In this document: piece by piece, positions 61,918-64,000 of the stretch | Layout of the letters: the number at the start of each line of letters is the position of its first letter | Position numbering within the stretch: the first letter of the stretch is position 1 | NCBI GenBank assembly: GCA_016790575.1 | Contig: JAEUOU010000007.1 | Span: forward strand, 91,675-155,674 | Direction: 5' to 3' | Length of the DNA: 64,000 bases | Origin: Burkholderiaceae bacterium | GTDB lineage: Bacteria; Pseudomonadota; Gammaproteobacteria; Burkholderiales; Burkholderiaceae_C | Made by a program: the position numbers and the translations under genes | Notes under the pieces: model-generated | What the model was told of the DNA's origin: nothing | The model's database searches: none | What the model saw: only the letters and a program-made list of their open reading frames with translations

Positions 61918-61956
61918 ATCCTCCTTCCTTCTTCCAACCGACTGGCAAGAGACACC

Positions 61957-63435
61957 ATGAACCCACCCGCCTCCCCCCTCGCCCTGCTGAAAGACCCGAC
62001 ACTGCTCAAGACCGATGGGCTGATCAACGGCCAGTGGATCGCCGGCACATCGCGCTTTGATGTGCACGATCCGGCGACCGGCCTCAAACTCGCAGCCGTC
62101 GCCAACCTGGGCCCGGCCGAGGCCGAAGCGGCCATCGCCGCCGCGAATGCCGCCTGGCCCGCCTGGCGTAACAAGACCGCCAAGGAGCGCAGCATCATCC
62201 TGCGCCGCTGGTTCGACCTGCTGATGGCCAACCAGGACGACCTGGGCCGGCTGATGACCGCCGAGCAGGGCAAGCCGCTGCCCGAAGCCAAGGGCGAGGT
62301 GGCCTACGGCGCCAGCTTCGTCGAATGGTTTGCCGAGGAAGCCAAACGGGTCAATGGCGAGACCCTGCCCCAGTTCGACAACAACCGCCGCCTGCTGGTG
62401 CTGCGCCAGCCGATCGGCGTGTGCGCTGCCATTACGCCGTGGAACTTTCCGCTGGCGATGATCACGCGCAAGGTCGCGCCCGCGCTGGCCGCCGGCTGCC
62501 CGGTGGTGATCAAACCGGCCGAGCTGACCCCGCTGACGGCCCTGGCCGCCGCCGAGCTGGCGATCCGCGCCGGCATTCCGGCCGGTGTGCTGAACATCCT
62601 CACGGCTGACAGCGCCCAGTCGATTGCCATCGGCAAAGTGCTGTGCGCCAGTGACGTGGTGCGCCACCTGTCGTTCACCGGCTCCACCGAAGTCGGCCGC
62701 ATCCTGATGGCGCAGAGCGCACCGACGGTGAAGAAGCTGTCGCTGGAGCTCGGCGGCAACGCGCCGTTCATCGTGTTCGACGATGCCGACATCGACTCCG
62801 CGGTCGAAGGCGCGTTCGCCAGCAAGTACCGCAACGCGGGCCAGACCTGCGTGTGCTCCAACCGCCTGTATGTGCAGGACGGCGTCTACGACGAGTTCGT
62901 CACCAGGTTCGCCGCCAAGGTGAAAACCGCCAAGGTCGGCAACGGCTTCGAGGACGGCGTCAACCAGGGTCCGCTGATCGAGGAGGCCGCGCTGGAAAAA
63001 GTGCAGCGCCATGTGGACGACGCGGTGGCCAAGGGCGCGCGGGTGCTGGCCGGCGGCAAGCGCCTGAGCGGCCAGTTCTTTGAACCCACGGTGGTGGCCG
63101 ACGCCACGGCCGACATGCTGTGTGCCCGGGAGGAAACCTTCGGCCCGTTCGCGCCGGTGTTCCGTTTCAGCACCGAACAGGAGGCCATAGCCGCCGCCAA
63201 CGCCACCGAATTCGGTCTGGCCAGCTATTTCTACAGCCGGGACGTGGGCCGCATCTTCCGTGTCAGCGAGGCGCTGGAGTACGGCATGGTCGGCATCAAC
63301 GTCGGCATCCTGGCCACCGAACACGTGCCGTTCGGGGGGGTGAAACAGTCGGGTCTGGGCCGGGAAGGCTCACACCACGGCATGGATGATTATGTGGAGA
63401 TCAAGTACCTCTGCCTCGGCGACATCCTGAAGTAG
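61957..63435 (+). CDS. gabD: Succinate-semialdehyde dehydrogenase (NAD(P)+)
   Basis: 492 residues. Aldehyde dehydrogenase motifs: ITPWNFPLAMITRKVAPALAAG, FTGSTEVGR, catalytic Glu in LSLELGGNAPF and Cys in GQTCVCSN. The pattern with MTAEQGKPLPEAKGEV and the GQTCVC loop (two Cys) fits GabD, which oxidises succinate semialdehyde to succinate in GABA degradation. It is monocistronic, with a tRNA gene just downstream. Confidence 0.93.
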   Translation: MNPPASPLALLKDPTLLKTDGLINGQWIAGTSRFDVHDPATGLKLAAVANLGPAEAEAAIAAANAAWPAWRNKTAKERSIILRRWFDLLMANQDDLGRLMTAEQGKPLPEAKGEVAYGASFVEWFAEEAKRVNGETLPQFDNNRRLLVLRQPIGVCAAITPWNFPLAMITRKVAPALAAGCPVVIKPAELTPLTALAAAELAIRAGIPAGVLNILTADSAQSIAIGKVLCASDVVRHLSFTGSTEVGRILMAQSAPTVKKLSLELGGNAPFIVFDDADIDSAVEGAFASKYRNAGQTCVCSNRLYVQDGVYDEFVTRFAAKVKTAKVGNGFEDGVNQGPLIEEAALEKVQRHVDDAVAKGARVLAGGKRLSGQFFEPTVVADATADMLCAREETFGPFAPVFRFSTEQEAIAAANATEFGLASYFYSRDVGRIFRVSEALEYGMVGINVGILATEHVPFGGVKQSGLGREGSHHGMDDYVEIKYLCLGDILK

Positions 63436-63451
63436 AATCCGCGCCACTTCT

Positions 63452-63525
63452 GCGGGCGTCGTTCAATGGCAGGACCTGAGCTTCCCAAGCTCAAGACGTG
63501 GGTTCGATTCCCATCGCCCGCTCCA
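63452..63525 (+). tRNA. tRNA-Gly (anticodon CCC)
   Basis: A full cloverleaf with CCA encoded. Acceptor GCGGGCG pairs with CGCCCGC, D arm GTTC/GGAC, anticodon stem TGAGC/GCTCA with loop TTCCCAA (anticodon CCC), and the T arm with GGTTCGATTCC. It lies 16 bp after gabD. The integrase gene follows, so its 3' half is the probable attachment site of the element. Confidence 0.95.
63503..63525 (+). other. Probable attachment core at the 3' end of tRNA-Gly
   Basis: P4-type integrases commonly use the 3' end of a tRNA gene as the crossover region. The bases from the T arm to CCA (63503-63525) would form the core. The other copy is expected at the far end of the element, outside the window. Confidence 0.55.
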
Positions 63526-63641
63526 CTTCGACTTTCCAAGGACTTCCAGAAAAGACCGAGGAGTGTCGCAAGTGATTGTCACCATTCAGCTTTTTCACTA
63601 TCGCTGAATCCAGTGACTTCCAGCGAAAACCACTGACTGCC

Positions 63642-63669
63642 GGTACAAAACGGTACATCAAGTGGTACA
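63642..63669 (+). repeat. Three GGTACA direct repeats upstream of the integrase
   Basis: GGTACA at 63642-63647, 63652-63657 and 63664-63669, spaced by 10 and 12 bp, so nearly on one helix face. They lie between the tRNA attachment site and the integrase start, a place where arm-type or excisionase sites occur. Confidence 0.5.
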
Positions 63670-63765
63670 TCGGAAAGCGGAGCTTCCCGTTTCCGCATAG
63701 TTGCTGGAGCGGCGCGGGGTCGAACAGGACCATGACAGCCAACTCGATTTTCAGGAGTTGGGCTC

Positions 63766-64000
63766 ATGCTCTCAGACCTCATGGTTCGCCAGGCCAAGGC
63801 GACCGGCAAGACGTACACACTGGCCGATTCGGACGGCCTCTCCCTCTTCGTTTCCGCCAACGGCGCCAAGGCCTGGCACTTCCGCTTCACCTGGGGCGGC
63901 AAGCGCGATCGCATGTCCTTCGGCAGCTACCCGGCGCTCTCCCTGAAGGAGGCGCGCGAGCTTCGCGATGAAGCCCGCAACCTGCTCGCCAAGGGCGTCA
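63766..64000 (+). CDS. P4-type tyrosine integrase, N-terminal part (cut by window edge)
   Basis: 78 codons are visible. MLSDLMVRQAKATGKTYTLADSDGLSLFVSANGAKAWHFRF is the arm-binding DUF4102 start typical of P4-like integrases, followed by MSFGSYPALSLKEARELRDEARNLL. The catalytic domain lies beyond the edge. AGGAG lies 9 bp upstream of the ATG. Position next to tRNA-Gly implies that it integrates and excises the element that begins here. Confidence 0.9.
   Translation, partial: MLSDLMVRQAKATGKTYTLADSDGLSLFVSANGAKAWHFRFTWGGKRDRMSFGSYPALSLKEARELRDEARNLLAKGV

Noticed and set aside
63491..63742. 83-codon minus-strand frame ending RAMGIEPTS
   Set aside because: The end is the complement of the tRNA-Gly gene, a well-known spurious peptide.
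1..64000. CRISPR array
   Set aside because: No set of regularly spaced direct repeats with unique spacers was seen; dispersed-element copies are kilobases apart.

Overview
The window is chromosomal DNA from a high-G+C betaproteobacterium. Burkholderiales, probably Comamonadaceae, fits best. This rests on the G+C-rich coding style, a DUF1631 protein, tartrate/D-malate dehydrogenase (TtuC type), PPK2, a YeeE/YedE pair and many short, tightly packed operons; it is inference from gene content, not a database match. Most of the window is ordinary core and metabolic chromosome. The two ends are mobile or decayed.

Left end (1-5.2 kb): a visibly AT-rich stretch (1-about 940) carries the C-terminal end of an unrecognised gene and then decayed DNA. 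It joins G+C-rich DNA abruptly. There follow two diverged copies of a roughly 195 bp segment flanking an MNT-family antitoxin gene, whose HEPN toxin partner has lost its catalytic middle, and a scrap of a helicase gene. Next come an intact class II Fic protein with a cluster of inverted repeats at its start, and a NERD-UvrD helicase. This is a worn defence/toxin neighbourhood.

Middle (5.4-61.7 kb): small operons. They include LysR regulators, M14/AstE-like hydrolases, a radical SAM enzyme, PsuG, CBS domain plus YeeE/YedE plus rhodanese (sulfur handling), HMCES, a catalase-like protein, a secreted serine-hydrolase-like protein with a membrane-anchored partner, YlqF, a NUDIX/methyltransferase/acyl-CoA ligase run, a degenerate GGDEF membrane protein facing a DUF1631 protein, Dus, a 6-phosphofructokinase, di- and triheme cytochromes c, PPK2 with a near-consensus Pho box, thiolase, TtuC, DnaE, a WrbA-like flavodoxin and pirin beside a LysR gene, GluQ, TrmB, a branched-chain amino-acid-type binding protein, RluA-type synthases and AlaRS.

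Right end (61.9-64 kb): gabD, then tRNA-Gly(CCC), then the start of a P4-type tyrosine integrase. This is the left junction of an integrative element that continues past the window.

The most unusual signal is a short dispersed element of about 40-55 bp, core GACCTTTTTACGCTGGGTAT, usually preceded by ATAGC. I count 14 copies in both orientations. Most are intergenic. One lies in frame inside gluQ, one supplies the start codon and signal peptide of a secreted hydrolase, one supplies the start codon (and perhaps the ribosome binding site) of psuG, and one supplies the last codons and stop of an unknown gene. This resembles the way Rickettsia palindromic elements invade and add to protein genes.
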